Assembly: GCA_949318235.1 (NCBI GenBank)
Contig: OX439127.1
Coordinates: 10,602,927-10,666,926 of the forward strand
DNA length: 64,000 nt
DNA from: Ecdyonurus torrentis
Taxonomy: Eukaryota > Arthropoda > Insecta > Ephemeroptera > Heptageniidae
Direction of reading: 5' to 3'
In this document: positions 1 to 13,220 of the stretch, piece after piece
Layout of the letters: every line of letters begins with the position of its first letter
How positions within the stretch are numbered: the first letter of the stretch is position 1
Position numbers and translations under genes: made by a program
Notes under the pieces: generated by a model
The model's input: the letters and a program-made list of their open reading frames with translations, nothing else
The model's database searches: none
Told to the model about the DNA's origin: nothing

Positions 1-674
1 AAACTGCAGTGAGCAAATGTACGTTTGTAGACTTCAGAGGACGAATTCAAATTTTTATGAATAGATTTGCTGTTCACGTTCACATTTTTAAGTCACTTGC
101 CTTCGAGAGTGAGCTTCTGTCTGGTGCAGGTCTGGTGGTGCTTGCCTGGCGTTGCCTGGTGCCTGCATTCAAAAAATTACAAACCCTTGTAGTCCACTAT
201 TGATCGACTCCCGATCGCTGCGCCTGCGACGGCTGCGACCGCGCCCCCTTGCGCATTAACATTCTGTTAGTGTTAACACCGCGCATTCTGTCTGTAATTC
301 AAAATTTAAAAACTTTTAATTGTCATTTATGAAATAAAAATTTCTCCATTTCTTAACATTAAATATTGAAATGTATCAAAGTATTACTTTAAGATGCTTT
401 GAAAATTCTATTTCAAATAAATAAAAAATTAAATAAAAAAAAATAAAAATATAGACGCCATCAAACAAATGCTGAGCGGCGAGCGCTGCGCAGGAAAAAA
501 AAAATAGAAACACCGGCAAATTCACACAGCGCGGGATGAAAAACTTGTTGGTATGATGAGTATGTATAATCGTTCGCATGGTTAAAAAAATGATTGTGAA
601 TTAAATATTTGATAATTTCATCTTTAAAAGTTAAATTAAAGTATACAATTAATCAATACTTTACGTTTTTCTGT
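1..674. other. upstream region, no gene assigned
   Basis: Bases 190-290 are much richer in G+C and CpG than their surroundings, which is how promoter regions look in this window (compare 30541-30830). An ATG-led minus-strand stretch runs from about 168 down to about 100 and is followed by a weak splice-like site, but I recognise no protein in it. It could be the 5' end of a divergent gene lying left of the window. From 300 to 660 the sequence is AT-rich with nothing identifiable. Confidence 0.3.
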
Positions 675-679
675 TCAGT
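675..679 (+). promoter_or_regulatory. putative TCAGT initiator of Nup188
   Basis: The arthropod initiator motif TCAGT occurs about 100 bases before the Nup188 start codon at 780, with no intervening splice acceptor needed. I see no clear TATA box 30 bases upstream, as expected for a housekeeping gene. This gives a 5'UTR of about 103 nt if the A at 677 is the start site. The assignment rests on motif and distance only. Confidence 0.4.
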
Positions 680-779
680 AGGGTCACAAGAATTGGGCGG
701 TGAAAATTGAGTTGGAGCGTTACCCCATCTCTGGACATACCAGTAATATTAGCGAGCAACTTTGGTCTATAGAACTAAA

Positions 780-3700
780 ATGGCTTCAATTGACTGTTGG
801 TAGGTATTAAACGCTTCTTAAGATATTGTTCCTCAGCAAAAACGTAAACAAGCATCGTATACATACATAAGATGTATGTATGTATGATACATAATACGAG
901 ACTAAGCAAAATTTCCAACCTTGAATGCTGAAAGAAACGACATTTCTTCAATGCAACGATATGCAGTATATTATTGTAACATGTACCGGTATGCTGTAAT
1001 ATTCACTATGTATGTATAAAAATAAATAAATCTAAAACAAAATGTTTTCAATTTTTTTTAACACAGTATTAATAATGTATTTATGATACATACAATATAC
1101 ATATGTACATACACTACACTGTAATAGTGAATGTTTTATTATTAGGTATGTATGTGTACAACGTTCTTTTGGTGTTCTTGTTGTAATAAGTTGTGATGGT
1201 TACATGGTATGTATTAGTTCACCTTTTGTTTCATTTATGTATGTTTTGTTGTTTCAGCAGTACAAAAGACTTGTGGTACAAATTGTGTGCTGTAGTACTG
1301 AGATATAGCAGTGAGGAAGTGGATGAAGAACTCAAAGGTGCCAAATCACAGATCCAAAATGGACTCCTGTACTATAAAAACCTGTCAAAACTTGAGTCTA
1401 GTAAAGAAGTTAAGAAAAATACTAATAAAGATATAGATGCTTTGGTTACAGAGGTTGGAAAAATGCTGGTAAGTTAAACAGGACTAAGAACATTTTTCTA
1501 TGTATTAATGAAATCAATTATTGCAAAGTCGTTTTCTTTAATTATCAAACTGCAGTTTTATACATTTTTTTTGTTAACATATTCAAAAGAATATAAAATA
1601 CTGTAATTGGTTTCAGAAATTGAACAAAAATCTTGCTTTCAAGATTTTTAAAAATTACCTTGCTTATGAATTCCGAGGAGCTGGTAAAAGCATTGAAGAA
1701 TACCTGGATGATTCTCAGCTTCGTAGAGGTCTGATGAGAGATATCTGGCTCAGTTTTTTGCGAGAGCAAGTGTTCTTGCTGCACTGCATCAAACATATTT
1801 TGGTGTACAGTCAAGAACAATCTGGCCATCCTCACAAAGTAAGTGTGCACTTTAATCTTTGTGAGTATTTAGTTTGCAGTACTTTTATTCATTGTAATTT
1901 TAGGTAAACTTTGCAAGATTTTGGGAGGAAATTAACAAAGTAGAGCTTCTGGAGACACTGATCTTGCAAGCTGAAGAACTGACTAAAGAGAAACCTCCCA
2001 CTAAAGCTGACGTTGGAATTTTGAATCAAACCATGGTTGAACAATGGCTGAGCTACAACATTTGGTGTCAGATTCTTACTGCACAGATTATTCTTGAACT
2101 CAGTCATACACATCCTATTTCACCTAAAGCTGTTGAACGTTTGTTTGTCATTTACAAAGTAAGTTGTACGTAATGAAGATATGATTATGGTACTTTTAAG
2201 ATAGAATATTATTATACATTTTAATTTTCATTTCCTCTTAAAGCAACAAAACTTTGGATGGAATCCTAGCTTCCAGCTTGCACTTACTGATACTCATCGT
2301 GATTTTCTGAAAATGATGACTGCTTCACACATCAGTCTCCTTGTGCACATCATCATGCAGGAAGCTAATCTAGATGAAGAGTAAGTGCAATAATATTAAG
2401 TTTATTTCCTCAGACCTTCAAGTCAGGAATTTTATGTTCATCATTTTAAAGTGTTGTATTTCCCTTGAAATTGTGTAAGCCTGCTAAAGATTTTTTTATT
2501 ATTATTTTTTTTTCAGGTTAATGATCAGTGAAAGAGGTATGGTGGCCAAGTTGAAAGACCACATTAACATGCTCGATGCGCATGACAACCATGGACTTCT
2601 AATGCTGGCATACAGTGTTACATTTTACATTGAAAAAGAAGACAACTCTGCTGACCTTGCACTCATTGAAAAAGCAATGAAAGTTAACCAGTTCACCATC
2701 TTGTATAAAACTCTGATGACTGTAAAGCAAATGGTATGATAGTTACATACATAATTATAACAACTAAGATACATATTTTAAGTACAGTTGTGTACTTATG
2801 TGAATTTTTTTTGTTACAGAATGATCCCTCAATTGAAGACAGGATCTTTAAAGTGATGCAAAATTTACTGTCTAAACTTCTATCTCAATACAACATAATG
2901 GCATTCTGTAACTTCCCACAGTACTATGAAGTATTTGCTCTATTGTTGAGTAGCAGTAACTGCAATGCATCAATCCTTGAAAATCCTAATAGTTCTCTTC
3001 ATGAACTTCTTGCAATTGCCACTGAATACTTTCCCTACTTCAAGCAACCTCTTCTACTCTTGGTTGCAAGTTTTTCCAAGTCCAATATGGCTGGCTTGAC
3101 CAAGGTAATAATATAATGATATCAAATTATATAAACTTGTTAACTCTATAATTTTAGCTTTTATTTGTGTAATTAAAGATGTAAACACAGTATTTATGCT
3201 TCATTTGTGTTTTTTCCTGCCTCCTAAGCCAAGCTCTCTTTAAGCTGATAGTGACAATAGTGGTATATTGCATAGTTGTATGTGTTAAAAGAAACAAATG
3301 AAATTATTCATGTGATTTGTTGTTAAATTTTCTTAAATTTTTTCATATAACCTGATATTATTTCCAGATTTTGGAAGTACTGGATGGCCTTGATATTTTC
3401 ACTGAAGAAATCCCACCACGTCCAATTGATGTTGCACGTCGAGGTGAGCAGTTAGTCTTGAATGTTGATCGCATCCTACTTGATGGAACATTAAAGATCC
3501 CTGCTGGAACTGTTGGAGTCACTTCTCAGCTTCCCACTCCAAATCCACTTGTCCACTGGAATACACATTACAATTTTTGGGATGTGGTGTGTGCTGAACA
3601 GAAGAAAATAGTTGCAACAGTAAGTACGGTTATAATTTGCTAAGGCTTTAAATTTTACATGTGCATTTTTATCTTTTTTAATTTCTTTAAAATTTATTAT

Positions 3701-5855
3701 TCTGTTCTAGATTCGCAGTGGTCAACCTCATGAACTTGGTCATAGTGCTCTTCTTTTGAATTGCATCTATGAAGTGCTCAAAGCAGGATGGCATGGTGAT
3801 AAGAGAATGACTACTGCAATCCAAGAAGTCTTTGAGTTGGTGGAATGGTAATTAATTTGTCATTGCTACATGTATTTATTATTTCATTTCTTGACTACTG
3901 TACTTTATTATTATTATTATTTATTTATTATTATTTTTTTTTTTTTTTACAGTTAACAGGTATAATGATATTGTTGTTTTGTGTTTGTAGCTTCTGCCAA
4001 ATGTTTAAACCTCCACTTGACTTACTGGCTATTGCAATGAGAATCTTCACAGTTGTTGCTAATAAACACTGTGAAAATGTGTGTAATTCAGCTAGTAGCA
4101 TTAAACTGATCCCCTTCTCTCGACTGCAACCTGATCGACTTCCATCCTTGACTGTACAAGTAGATTATGGAATATTTGATTTTGTACTTACCCAGTTTGA
4201 CTGTGATGATGGAAAGAGTCAATTTATTCAAGCCTATATTGAATTTATCCTTGAGATAATCACTGTAAGTTGTTCTAATATATTATCAAACAATGTGTAC
4301 AGTTTTTATATTTCTATGCATCAATGATATGCATTTTTCATTTTAATATGTATTTTTTAGAGTTATTAAGCATTTAGCTTTTATTCTAAACTGTTATGTT
4401 TTAAGTTTATTTCACTTTATCCTTTTTTTATTCCTTTTATTTATTATTATTATTATTTTTATAATTTCCTTTAAACTTCTAAGTTACTCTGGATATAATA
4501 AAGTAAAAGAAAAGGATAGTGGAAACCTTGCCATACTGAAGTGAAATCTTTTGTAGGAAAGGGAATATTTGCTGCACAGCATTAGTCAAGCATACAACAT
4601 ATTGAATAGCTTTTGGTACAAAACTCCAAAAGGCGTGTGCCTTCATCAGTGCTAAATAGACCGAGAAACTACAAATGTTAAACATTCAAGGATTGATAAA
4701 GGCACACACACACACACACTTATCCTTTTATTATTGAGCCTTGCTCCAAAAGCTATCCAACGTGTAATTTATTGTGTGCCTGCAAATGCATTCTTCATGT
4801 ATATTTTTGAATAACAACGATTCTTAATTATATATTTTTGTTTGTTACAGCACGATGAAGTTCCTTCTGGTATAGTAGTGGCGGGTATTGTAACTGTGAA
4901 TGAGTGTATCTTCCCAAGTCATAACCGTTGGCAGTATGCTACTCTGGGAGATGGTGATGAGTTGGGCTTACTTTGCTTGAAGCTGTTCCATACCCTACTC
5001 ACACCACTGACTAATACACCAAAAGCCTTAGGTTGGCAAAAACTTTGCCTGGAAAGTCTTCTTATGTCCAAAGCAAGTCCAACGTTACTTGATGTTGCTA
5101 CCACAGGTAATTTTTTAGTCTTTGTTTATTTCTTATTTTCTATAAATATTATTACTTTGTTACATCTATTTAGTCAACTTGTATCTGGTTTCCTTGTTTA
5201 CTTCTTACCTGATGAGATATAATCAATCAATCATAAGAAAGCAATATAAAGTAAAAGGTATCTCAAATGTCAAGAGACCCATTTGTCAGTGTAGCCACTG
5301 AATGTGTCTGCAGCTGCATAGCTGCAATTTGTCACCATTTATTTCCTTTGTATTTATTACTCTCTATCGATCATTTATCATAAGTGAATGAAATTTTCAG
5401 GTGAGGCGTACATTGAGCTAGTGATGGTTGAGCAGTCATCATTCCTGTCAGGACGTCTGACAACTCTACAAAAAAAAGTGCAGATAAGTCTGTCTGTGCT
5501 CAACCTTGTGCTGCAGAAGAAACAGCTAGTTCTGGTAATTCCACGTGCCAAATTGTAGAGCTGGAATGTTCTTTTGTTGTTTTGGGGTTTATGCATTGAA
5601 TTAAAAATTATATTAAAAATAAATAAATAAAAATATTACTGGATCCTATTTCATAACATTGTAATTGTATTGCATTTTTTTTTGTGCTTATCTATATTTT
5701 GTGTTGTTGTTTTTTGAGAAAAAAAAATGGATCTATGTACGTAATAAATCTACATTTCATTTGCTTATTATTATTTTTTTATTTACTGTTTATTGTAGTT
5801 TGTTCCATTTGCTTGCAATCTGGTGTTCAGATATTTATCAATGTTATGCATGTGT

Positions 5856-5886
<31 letters not shown>

Positions 5887-8800
5887 GGTGAACAGCTGGG
5901 TGGATATAAAAGTTTGATACATATCTCATCAATGTCAACTGCCAATATTAATAATCAAACAATACTACAGTAAAATGTTTGATTTAGTATAGTCACAAGG
6001 GGCATCATGAGATCTTTTAAAATTGAAGCAATAACACTGAAGTGCTTATCCATAGAAGCAAAGTGCACCAAAATGTGGATTGAATTAGATGGAACTATTA
6101 ATCTTTGTAACAGCTATTGTCATAACAAGCAGTTGAAGCTTCTTCATAATAGTTCTGAACTCTTGAATATTAAGCATGTTCATTGGCATTAGTACTCTGT
6201 TGTTACTAGTGTTTTACCATATTAGTTTAGATTATAATCCTCTACTGTGCACTTCTATATTATTTCAATTAAAATAAAGAACGATAATGTATTGTGTTTT
6301 AGGGTAACTTGCCAGACTGCTACCTCTTGCAACAAATAAGTACTCGTCGTCAAAGTCAAGATGACAATTTCTACAAGAGACTTGCCAACTACTTGCACAG
6401 TCGTTTCCATCCATACCTTCCAACTCTTGCATTGAAGGTGTTTCAAAAAATCTTTGAAGTTAGTACAAAAGTTTGCGGTACATGTAAAATGTATCATAAC
6501 TTTCATTAATATTATAACTGTTTATTTTTAAAGGTGATACCAATATCCTTGCACTCCTATATGGGAGTAGGAGACAATTACATACGTCAAACCTTTGAAT
6601 TCCGTCTTATATCTAATGATGACTACCCTCCTCTGCGTATTGCCATCATAGATACAATCGCTACTTGTGTGAAAACAGGCACTCAGTCTGCTCTCCTTGA
6701 GGTTCTCTTCACCAACGAAGATGCACCAAAGAAAGCACTAAAAGATGTAGAAAATGACTCTCAGGCAGATGAGAAAATTCCACAAGTCTTGCGATATTTG
6801 CTTGGTGTTCTGTGTACGACTAGAGAGGTACAAACTTAATTCTTCATTTCAACTAAATGTTATGTTCATTTTACTGTAATGATTAGAAGAAGAAAATAGT
6901 CTTGCAAGTAGCAGAATACATTAATAAAAATGTAGAGGAGATGTGGATTAATTTTAGTTTTCTTTCATTATATTATAGCAACCACAAAAAGTAGCAAATG
7001 GCATCTACCTCTCAGTCATCAATCTGATCAACACTTGCTGGGAAAGGCCAACATTCTTCCTCAGAACAAAAATGGGATCTCACAAAGGATTTTGGAAAGA
7101 TCTGTGTGCTCCACTTCATGCTGAAATGTATGTCTACTGTTGTGCTGACTTTTTTTTTTTAGTTTCACATGGTAATATTTGCTTGTGTGTTGTATTGTAG
7201 CTTGGATAGCTCGGTTTATGCAGTCCTCCTCCGTATTATTTCTCTGGAGTTGCTGCAAGACACAGAAAACAAGGATCTTTGTACTGAACTTAAGAACTTT
7301 ATGGAGGAGACAAAAGATGGCATGGGAAACCCTGTTCAGAGCGCTTGTGAGACATGGAACACAGTAAGTATTGAAGGCAGTAAGGCAGTTACTTTGAGTC
7401 TATTATTATTATTTATGTTTTTAGCATGTCCTTGAAAAAATGGTTTTGTGTGTAACTGAAGAAGCTACCAAGGAAAGCAAACCTCTGATAAAGTCTTGGT
7501 CTACATTTCTGGTGATGATACTAAAAAAGAAAGGGAATTTATTGCCCCACAATCAACTTGTCCTCCTGACCAAAGCCTATCTGGATGCTCTGATGAAGTG
7601 TCTCCAAACAAATTTTGAAGGACCCTGTGTCAATTTGGTGGCTCAAGTTTTACTTCATCTCATTATTAATGTCAAAGAGTAAGTTTAAAATAATAATAAT
7701 AATGAATCATTTAAAAATTGTGAAATGTATTTACCGATTCCTTTTGTTTTAGTGCTAACTTGGGCAAAGATTTCACTAGTCAAGTAACTAGACTTCTCCA
7801 AGAAATATGCCAGAAATATGTCTATGTGCCAATAGATTCTCGCACATTGATAATGGCAATCATCAATAAGGGGATGACTTGTGCATCCTTCTCTATAGAT
7901 GAAGGTAAGAATTGTGGTGCATAGTTTGTTTGGCTTTTATTTTTTATTATTTGATGAACTTTGTTTGATGTGCAAACTTATTGCTCACAGTATGCCAAGG
8001 ACAAGGAGACAGTGACTTTGTTCTCAGCCTGAGTGAAATTCTTCTCAATGAAGTTCTGTATGTGCCAGCACTTACCAAAGGACATAGAGGTTCTCCTATG
8101 CTGTATTGTTGTGTTTATCAGTTCCTGAAGTTAGCACATGCATCCAAGAACTCAAATAAGCAAAGCTTGGAGCGAATTGGCTCAACAAACACACTCGCAA
8201 GTGTGATGAGAAATGCCACCAAATTAATCAAAGTTAGTGTATAGTTTGCATAGAATATTTTTAATCTGTGTTGCTTGTTCGATAAGTATATTAGTAGACC
8301 TTTGGGAGTTTGAACAATAATAATGTATGTTTATCTTTTTTTAGGGACGAGAAGATGCTATGTGTGCTGAAGTTGCTATTAATGTACTAGTAGCAGCATC
8401 ACAAATTCCCTCCTTGGTCCACTATCTCATCATAGGAGAATTATATGATCTGTTTCAAGCATTGACAGCTTGTAAGGAAAGAGTGGTATGTGTTGCATTG
8501 CTATTGTTCTTTATTCAGTGATTGCTAAGTTAGTGTGATGCCAATTGTGGTATTGATCATGGTGTGTTCCATAAATCCCATTATTGAGTAAATTGTATAG
8601 ATTGAGATTGTAATCCACCATTTTAATTGTCTAGACTGAGAAGCAAGAGATTGAATGGGATGGAGTGTATAGCCAAGGTGTTATTCTCAGCACCAATTTG
8701 ATAAGTCAGTCATGGGTGCTGGCACTCCCTGCTGTCACCAACTTTGTAGTGGATCACAAATCCTACCTCATGAGCTTCCTAATGTTTCTACGACGTCGTC

Positions 8801-9084
8801 AAGACAGACATGCTCTCCTGATGGCCATGCAGATCGGCAATTTGCTCAACAAAGTGTTTGATGACAAAGCTACTTGGCACTACTCTCATGCTGATACTCT
8901 CCGTGACCTCACAGTAAGTTGTAATCCAACAAATTGTCTTGCTTTGATCAAGGCATTATTCTAAAATTTTATCAGTATATTTTAGTGAGGAAGTATTTTG
9001 CACCAATCAATTTAGGGTTTTAATATTCTTTCATATATATACGTATGAAAACCATAAGCATGGTTTAAATAATACAGACTATAT

Positions 9085-9156
<72 letters not shown>

Positions 9157-9247
9157 ATGCTTACCCGTCGAAGTGAACGAACTACACTTTACAAATTTCG
9201 GGAAAAATGAACGTTCTACAATTTCCAAGTTCCCCCATCTAGTTCAT

Positions 9248-9299
<52 letters not shown>

Positions 9300-9302
9300 G
9301 TA

Positions 9303-9341
<39 letters not shown>

Positions 9342-9435
9342 TATGTGTTTTATTTACTTTGTGTTATATATGAAGGGAAGCTATGAATTAAATTAAATAT
9401 TACATTAAAAAAATGTTTAAAATTTCTTTGTTCAC

Positions 9436-9467
<32 letters not shown>

Positions 9468-10809
9468 AACCTAGGAACAATTCTTATTTTGACAGCATGC
9501 CCTGCAAGTGTGTGTGGACCTGTGCATTCTCTTCCTCACTCGGCCAAAAATATCATTAGGTGTTCAGCCTATATTGCCCTTCCCTTTTGTAGACTTCCAG
9601 CACCCTGCAGAGAAAAACAACCTGTAAGTTTATTCACGTTCAAATGTCAATTTTAACAAGCTTGTAACCTAAAAATAATAAAACAAACTATTATTGTTGC
9701 TATGTTTTAGATTGCTGAAAATTGCAGGCAAATGTTTGGATTGTCTCTCCAAAATTACGTCTCCAGATATGACATGTTTGCAAGAATTCATTCAGCTGGC
9801 AGATGATCGTCGTCAGATTCAAGTGATTGACAACACCTTGAAAGCAGGACCATCTCTTGCCAGAGACTACCAACCAACACTGTCATTTCGTCACCTAAAC
9901 GATCTCTCCAGCCAGTGCGTGCAAATATTGTTTGAGGTATGTAAATTACTTCTTCAAATATACTAATTATAAGCATCACTTCAATTATACAAAATTAAAT
10001 TCACATAATCCAAATTTGGTTGCTGTGCAAGCCATGCATGTATGCAAGAAGTATAATAAGCTATCAACGAATGTTAAAAGATATTATTTTGCTTCAAACT
10101 TTAACAATAAGATGTAAAAATTATTGAATTATTTTTTAATGGCTAAATGATAGTATATTGGTAACAAAGATGTATAAATCAACCAATGGGGATTTGGCCA
10201 TGGTTGGATTATGTATGATGGTTAAAGAAAAAAAAATAGCAAGTAACTAAATATATTCCAGCCTCCAAGGTGCAGTCCAGGCCGAGAAGTGGTTGTTCTT
10301 GATGTCCACCCTGGTATCGCAAAAGCAACACTGAACAAGTGTTTACAGTTCACCATGACTCAAGCTAAGGCTCGCATGCAACTCTTGGACACTCCAGCTG
10401 AGATTGCCAAATTCCGTGCTGAATTCTACCATGAGATTGTAAGCATTGCTGGCATCTAGTTAAATTATTAATAAAATGTTATAATTAAATAATATTTAAC
10501 CATGTAATCATCAACATCAATTGACAAAGAAATTTATGTATGTTTTTAGGCCATGGTCTTGGGAAAAGTCAAGTACAAACTCAGTAAACGTATGAAGCGT
10601 TCTAGCTCCTCAGGTAGGTGTAACTGTAATGATCAACACATTGTCTTCCAAACTTGCCCTCTATACTCAGGCTTTTTTGCTCCACAGATATCACTGCAGC
10701 CTCTACAAGTGGCTTACAGAGTAGAGTGGTCCCTCGGGGAACCCCAGGTGCAGGTGGGTACACTGGGCCTTACATCTGTGCTAGTTCCAGCTCCAGCTTC
10801 AACCAATAA
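780..10809 (+). CDS. Nup188: nucleoporin Nup188, complete, 26 exons
   Basis: Scaffold nucleoporin of the nuclear pore inner ring, where Nup188 pairs with Nup93. Exons: 780-799, 1258-1468, 1617-1838, 1904-2158, 2244-2380, 2517-2733, 2820-3104, 3368-3619, 3711-3847, 3991-4264, 4851-5106, 5401-5534, 6303-6458, 6534-6827, 6979-7127, 7201-7363, 7425-7678, 7753-7904, 7991-8232, 8345-8485, 8635-8913, 9496-9623, 9711-9936, 10262-10438, 10550-10613, 10688-10809. All introns are GT-AG and every phase closes, giving 1648 aa (human Nup188 has 1749). The N-terminal TKDLWYKL and LLYYK match the Nup188 start. Exon 8 (residues about 490-530) carries KIPAGTVG and VHWNTHYNFW, the conserved SH3-like insert of the family. 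The rest is the expected alpha-helical solenoid. The C-terminus ends in a Ser/Gly-rich tail. Exon 1 encodes only six full codons. Nup205, the paralogue, was considered and fits worse. Confidence 0.96.
4487..4742. mobile_element. diverged copy of the foldback element family (Nup188 intron 10)
   Basis: The intron between Nup188 exons 10 and 11 starts a repeat with AAAGAAAAGGATAG and CCTTGCCATA and ends with TTATCCTTTTATTATTGA, the inverted form of the same motif. Inside it, CTTCATCAGTGCTAAATAGA and GAGAAACTACAAATG match the copy at 11856-12090. The copy is old: its arms no longer pair closely. It contains no coding sequence. Confidence 0.6.
5851..5888. repeat. (GT)n followed by an 18-base G run
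   Basis: Simple repeat in the Nup188 intron between exons 12 and 13. A GT array passes directly into a homopolymer of G, which looks like slippage or a sequencing-prone tract. The G count may be inaccurate. Confidence 0.9.
9088..9342. repeat. (TA)n and (GT)n microsatellite cluster, Nup188 intron 21
   Basis: A TA array (9088-9155) and a GT/ATGT/TA compound array (9250-9342) lie in the intron between exons 21 and 22. A run of A follows at 9437-9464 shortly before the exon 22 acceptor. No coding potential beyond repetitive translation. Confidence 0.95.
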
Positions 10810-11512
10810 GTTTCTCTTTGTGCCCATTCTGTGATGTAGAAGAGAAACTTATTTCAGCTCATACTAAATTTAATTTATCAAAAGTTCACATTTTCTTCTA
10901 TCTCTCTTTTGTGTTCATTTTCTCAGCTATGTTTAATATTTAAGTGTTTATATTCTGACATTATAAAACGTTTGTTAATTTTAAGTTTATTTGCATTCTT
11001 AGTTCATAAACAGAACTGTGTTACGTGTAAGTTAAGATGTTGATATGGACCAAACTGTCCTGTGTGAACTTGTTTATCGCTTTCTAAATATTAAGTTTTG
11101 AAGTTTAAAAACTCTGATTTAATTACTGATAAGAAAAGTTTATTCATGTTTAAAAGTTAAAAATAGGTACCAATTGTACTGTCCATATTTTTTCATTATA
11201 GTAAATATTAAACATTAACATTTCGCACATACAACAATATTTAAAAAAAAAAAAAAAAAAAAAAAAAGTAGTCTTACCTACTATGTTTTTCTACCATTTT
11301 GATAAAAAAATAATAAATACATACTTCATTATATTAAAAGAGTTTCATTATTCAGAATGTAAACAGAATAATCAATAGTATAATGAACATGCCTTGTTTA
11401 CAGTATTGATTTGCAACAAAGCAAGTGTGTGTCACTGGCTAAAGTTATAAATGAGCCAATAAATTGTCTGCCTATAATATAAATATAAGAAAAACGTATT
11501 TAGGTATAAATG
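10810..11512 (+). other. Nup188 3'UTR and downstream intergenic DNA
   Basis: AT-rich sequence without an ORF. The first AATAAA after the stop codon that I see is at 11312-11317, which would give a 3'UTR of about 520 nt. An internal A run lies at 11239-11266. I cannot exclude a variant poly(A) signal nearer the stop. Confidence 0.4.
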
Positions 11513-11707
11513 TGCAAATCAAAGAAAAGTAATAGAGTATAATTAAAGCATGTGATATTGAAAGTCATATTACGCGAAAATCTTTAATTAAAATAGATAC
11601 AACGTCCCCCTTTTTGTATCTACGTATTTTAATTAAAGATTTTTGCGTAATATAACCTTCAATGTCACGTGCTTTAATTATACTCAATTACTTTTCTTTG
11701 ATTTGCA
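11513..11707. mobile_element. palindromic MITE-like element
   Basis: Two arms of roughly 90 bases pair with few mismatches. The outer ends are TGCAAATCAAAGAAAAGTAA and its complement, and the inner arms share TCTTTAATTAAAATA. A short GC-rich centre (AACGTCCCCC) separates them. No ORF, so if mobile it is non-autonomous. An 11-base direct repeat, TAGGTATAAAT, occurs at 11501-11511 and again at 11731-11741, but the right copy is 24 bases away from the arm, so it is not a clean target duplication. Confidence 0.7.
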
Positions 11708-11855
11708 TAAAAAGCTGTCTGGGATAATTATAGGTATAAATAAGAATAGTATCCACACTATAATTTAATATTGTACCTTTTTCTTCTTTTTTAAATATTA
11801 TTATTTATATTAAATATGTGTTTATAACTACTTACAACATAAATTGAGATATATT

Positions 11856-12090
11856 AAGGAAAATAAACCATTGCAGTTAGGTATGATAAATTTGAAAGAA
11901 AAGGATAGGAGACACCAGCAAGGGCCTTACCATAGTGACGAGAGTCCCATAGTTCAGATAAAATCTTGCTAGCACAGATATAAAAAACAAATATATTAGA
12001 TATATTTTGGCAATAAACTTCAAGAGAGATGGAGTGTGTTTTGTCTTCATCAGTCCCTTTTAGACTCGGAGAGAAACTATGAATGATCGT
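11856..12090. mobile_element. foldback-family copy, one-sided and diverged
   Basis: It begins with TTAAGGAAAATAAACC and GCAGTTAGG, then AAAGAAAAGGATAGG and AGCAAGGGCCTTACC, the same order as the terminal sequence of the copies at 12783 and 19464. It then carries CTTCATCAGTCCCTTTTAGA and GAGAAACTATGAATG, shared with the copy in Nup188 intron 10. I do not find the opposite arm, so it looks truncated. Confidence 0.6.
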
Positions 12091-12109
12091 TCAGGCGAAC
12101 CTCGCTGCT

Positions 12110-12260
12110 AGATTCCTTACATTGGGGAGTGTAAGGGAGAGAGCGTGGGCCTCGCTCACTACCAAGTCACTCTCCCATCTCTCAGTATAGCACGGCAAGT
12201 AGTATGAGACACAAATCAGGTGGTGATGCCTGATGCGGGGAGACGATATAAAACGTAAAA
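12110..12260. repeat. GC-richer repeat fragment, possibly a diverged LTR piece
   Basis: The segment contains GTAAGGGAGAGAGCGTGG with CACTCTCCCATCTC, and GATGCCTGATGCGG. A comparable order of an inverted GTAAGAGGGAGAG / CTCTCTCTTAC pair next to ATCAGGCAT occurs in the LTR-like unit at 13488-13805. The similarity is by eye and weak. No protein is encoded. Confidence 0.3.
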
Positions 12261-12782
12261 GGAAGCAAAAGCACGTGTCATAATGTTCAGCAGTTGCAAT
12301 GATGAATTACTTTCGACAATATTGAATAAACACATCAATATAACAACAATTGTTATTTATTTCTATTGCAATGCACAATAGTTGAATAATGTATACTACT
12401 GTACATACAAAAAAAGCAATAACAACATAATATGATATAAATTGAATGCAAAAAGAGGCAGAAACTATTCTAGTACTCTGTACTCTTTAAATTCATATTT
12501 TAAAAAAGTTTAAAATATGTAACCTTTTACTATAGTACATAAAGTTGTTAATAAAATTACTATTAATATGATTTAGATATCAATTAAATTAAACTTATAT
12601 ACAAATACAAAGCTACAACAAGTTGACTTTTGGAATATAATCACCAATTTCATGCAGTTATAATTTATTATATTTAGAAGTATTTATTAAAATTATTATT
12701 GTTCCATTTTAAGAAGATTAAAATAAATCAATAAGAATTATATATAAATGTAGGTTTTCATTTCCTTCCATCATAAGTAAAA

Positions 12783-13220
12783 TCAATTTAAGGAAAAAAC
12801 CCTCGCGGTTAGGATCAATGATAAAGAAAAGGATAGAAAAACAAGCAAGGGCCTTACCACAGTAGAAGTTCTATGGAGAGGTCGAGGTCTTGCATGGCAC
12901 AGTATAATGTTATAAAAGTTTCTTTATAACTTGAGAGCTTTCGTCATATGATAATGACATTATCAATCAAAAGAGAAAATTACTTGAGCACATCACTGAG
13001 CAGTGTCTTGTCTTGACAAGACAAGACAAGACACTGCTCAGTGATGTGCTCAAGTAATTTTCTCTTTTGATTGATAATGTCATTATCATATGACGAAAGC
13101 TCTCAAGTTATAAAGAAACTTTTATAACATTATACTGTGCCATGCAAGACCTCGACCTCTCCATAGAACTTCTACTGTGGTAAGGCCCTTGCTGGTTTTT
13201 CTATCCTTTTCTTTATCATT
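12783..13220. mobile_element. foldback transposon with a near-perfect 404-bp palindrome
   Basis: From 12817 to 13220 the sequence folds on itself almost without mismatch. The ends are AATGATAAAGAAAAGGATAG and its complement, and the centre is a short CTTGT/ACAAG run near 13018. Outside the left arm the family terminus TTAAGGAAAAAACC, CGCGGTTAGGATC is present (12788-12816); the right arm lacks it. The 14-base sequence CATCATAAGTAAAA occurs at 12769-12782 and at 13221-13234, directly bordering the unit, so it may be a target duplication. No ORF of note. The arm contains GAAAGCTCTCAAGTTAT and ATGACATTATC. Confidence 0.8.

Noticed and set aside
780..10809. Assignment of the first gene to Nup205
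   Set aside because: Nup205 is the paralogue and was the first idea, but the N-terminus, the SH3-like segment in exon 8 and the length of 1648 aa fit Nup188.
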